Origin: Flavobacteriales bacterium
Lineage (GTDB): Bacteria; Bacteroidota; Bacteroidia; NS11-12g; UBA955
DNA length: 6,712 nucleotides
Assembly (NCBI GenBank): GCA_947464515.1
Contig: CANHXF010000097.1
Location: forward strand, 1-6,712
Direction: 5' to 3'
The notes beneath the pieces are model-generated. The model did no database searches. It saw nothing but the letters and a program-made list of their open reading frames with translations, and was not told the origin of the DNA. Positions 5,899-6,712 of this stretch are shown one piece after another. The translations under genes were made by a program, and so were the position numbers. The first letter of the stretch is position 1. Every line of letters begins with the position of its first letter.

Positions 5899-6712
5899 AT
5901 GATCATAGGCGTTCCAAAAGAAATCAAAAACAACGAAAACCGCGTGGCATTGACGCCCGCAGGTGCAAGTGAATTGATCAAACACGGTCACACATTGTAT
6001 GTTCAAAAAACAGCAGGTGAAGGCAGTGGTTTTTCAGACTCTGAATATCAAGCCGCTGGCGCTACCATCCTCAACACCATCGAGGAAGTGTATGCCATCG
6101 CCGAGATGATCATCAAAGTAAAAGAACCTATCGAAAGCGAATACAGCTTGATCAAAAAAGATCAGTTGTTGTTTACATATTTCCACTTTGCTTCTTATGA
6201 GCCATTAACCCACGCTATGATTGAGCGCGGCGCGGTTTGTTTGGCCTATGAGACAGTAGAAAAAGCCGATCGCAGTTTGCCTTTGTTAATTCCAATGAGC
6301 GAAGTTGCCGGCCGAATGAGTATTCAAGAAGGTGCCAAATACCTTGAGAAGCCTATGGGCGGAAGAGGTGTTTTATTAGGCGGCGTACCGGGTGTTAAGC
6401 CTGCAGAAGTGCTAGTTTTGGGTGGTGGTATCGTAGGTACCCAAGCTGCAAAAATGGCCGCTGGATTGGGTGCACGTGTTACCATGATGGATATCAGCCT
6501 ACCTCGTTTACGTCAGCTCGACGATATCATGCCTGCCAACGTAGAGACCATGATTTCTAACGAATACAACGTGCGCAACGCCATTAAAACCGCTGATTTG
6601 GTGATTGGTGGTGTGTTGATCCCTGGTGCAAAAGCGCCAAAATTGATCACGCGCGACATGTTGCCTTCAATGAAAAAAGGTGCTGTGATTGTGGATGTAG
6701 CCATCGATCAAG
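5899..6712 (+). CDS. ald: Alanine dehydrogenase, N-terminal part
   Basis: Visible are 271 codons plus one base from ATG 5899; the full enzyme is usually about 370 residues, so the C-terminus is beyond the window. The cytoplasmic enzyme reversibly converts L-alanine and NAD+ to pyruvate, ammonia and NADH. The N-terminus MIIGVPKEIKNNENRVALTP is diagnostic for the family. Key residues fall at the same numbers as in the Mycobacterium tuberculosis enzyme: R15 and K75 (KVKEP) for pyruvate binding, H96 (YFHFAS) and D270 (VAIDQ) for catalysis. The Rossmann motif GGGIVG is at 175-180 and D198 (MMDIS) would bind the NAD ribose. PntA (transhydrogenase alpha) is related, but the spacing and AlaDH-type segments such as YETVE (117-121) and PMSEVAGRMS (132-141) favour Ald. 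It probably serves alanine catabolism, perhaps on amino acids released by peptidases. Confidence 0.96.
   Translation, partial: MIIGVPKEIKNNENRVALTPAGASELIKHGHTLYVQKTAGEGSGFSDSEYQAAGATILNTIEEVYAIAEMIIKVKEPIESEYSLIKKDQLLFTYFHFASYEPLTHAMIERGAVCLAYETVEKADRSLPLLIPMSEVAGRMSIQEGAKYLEKPMGGRGVLLGGVPGVKPAEVLVLGGGIVGTQAAKMAAGLGARVTMMDISLPRLRQLDDIMPANVETMISNEYNVRNAIKTADLVIGGVLIPGAKAPKLITRDMLPSMKKGAVIVDVAIDQ

Noticed and set aside
6513..6704. Minus-strand open frame of 63 codons
   Set aside because: It lies wholly opposite the strongly supported ald coding frame and shows no recognisable protein features.

Overview
The window looks like a chromosomal segment from a member of the Bacteroidota. The evidence is an exact TAnnTTTG-type -7 box before the last gene and close variants elsewhere, no obvious Shine-Dalgarno sequences, a Prc-type protease and an M49-like peptidase of Bacteroidota type, and signal peptides ending in the 'YAQ/WAQ' pattern common in that phylum. 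I cannot name a genus. Coding density is very high. The longest stretch without a gene is 72 bp, so there is no non-coding region of 300 bp or more. I see no rRNA, tRNA, insertion sequence, CRISPR array or phage gene.

Layout. Bases 1-1190 (minus strand) hold the N-terminal 396 codons of a tail-specific carboxy-terminal protease (Prc/Tsp), which runs off the left edge before its catalytic dyad. Upstream of it on the same strand, 1263-3383 encodes an exported M49 (dipeptidyl-peptidase III-like) zinc peptidase. It has a five-residue HEXXH motif and an unusual Gly/Pro/Met/Gln-rich C-terminal tail. Divergent from it and starting only 25 bp away, 3409-4572 (plus strand) encodes a protein of the GNAT/FemAB-like fold family with unknown substrate. 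Next comes 4635-5855 (plus), an exported papain-fold C1 peptidase related to bleomycin hydrolase/PepC. Last is 5899-6712 (plus), the first 271 residues of alanine dehydrogenase, cut by the right edge.

Three of the five genes encode exported peptidases of different catalytic classes (serine, zinc, cysteine), and the fifth is an amino-acid catabolic enzyme. A role in envelope proteolysis or peptide use is possible, but the genes appear to have separate promoters and may simply be neighbours. Most of the window is ordinary. The points most worth a second look are the M49 zinc motif plus its repeat-encoded tail, the nested divergent promoter at 3383-3428, and the repeat structure in front of prc. 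I found no clear evidence of a new multi-gene system.
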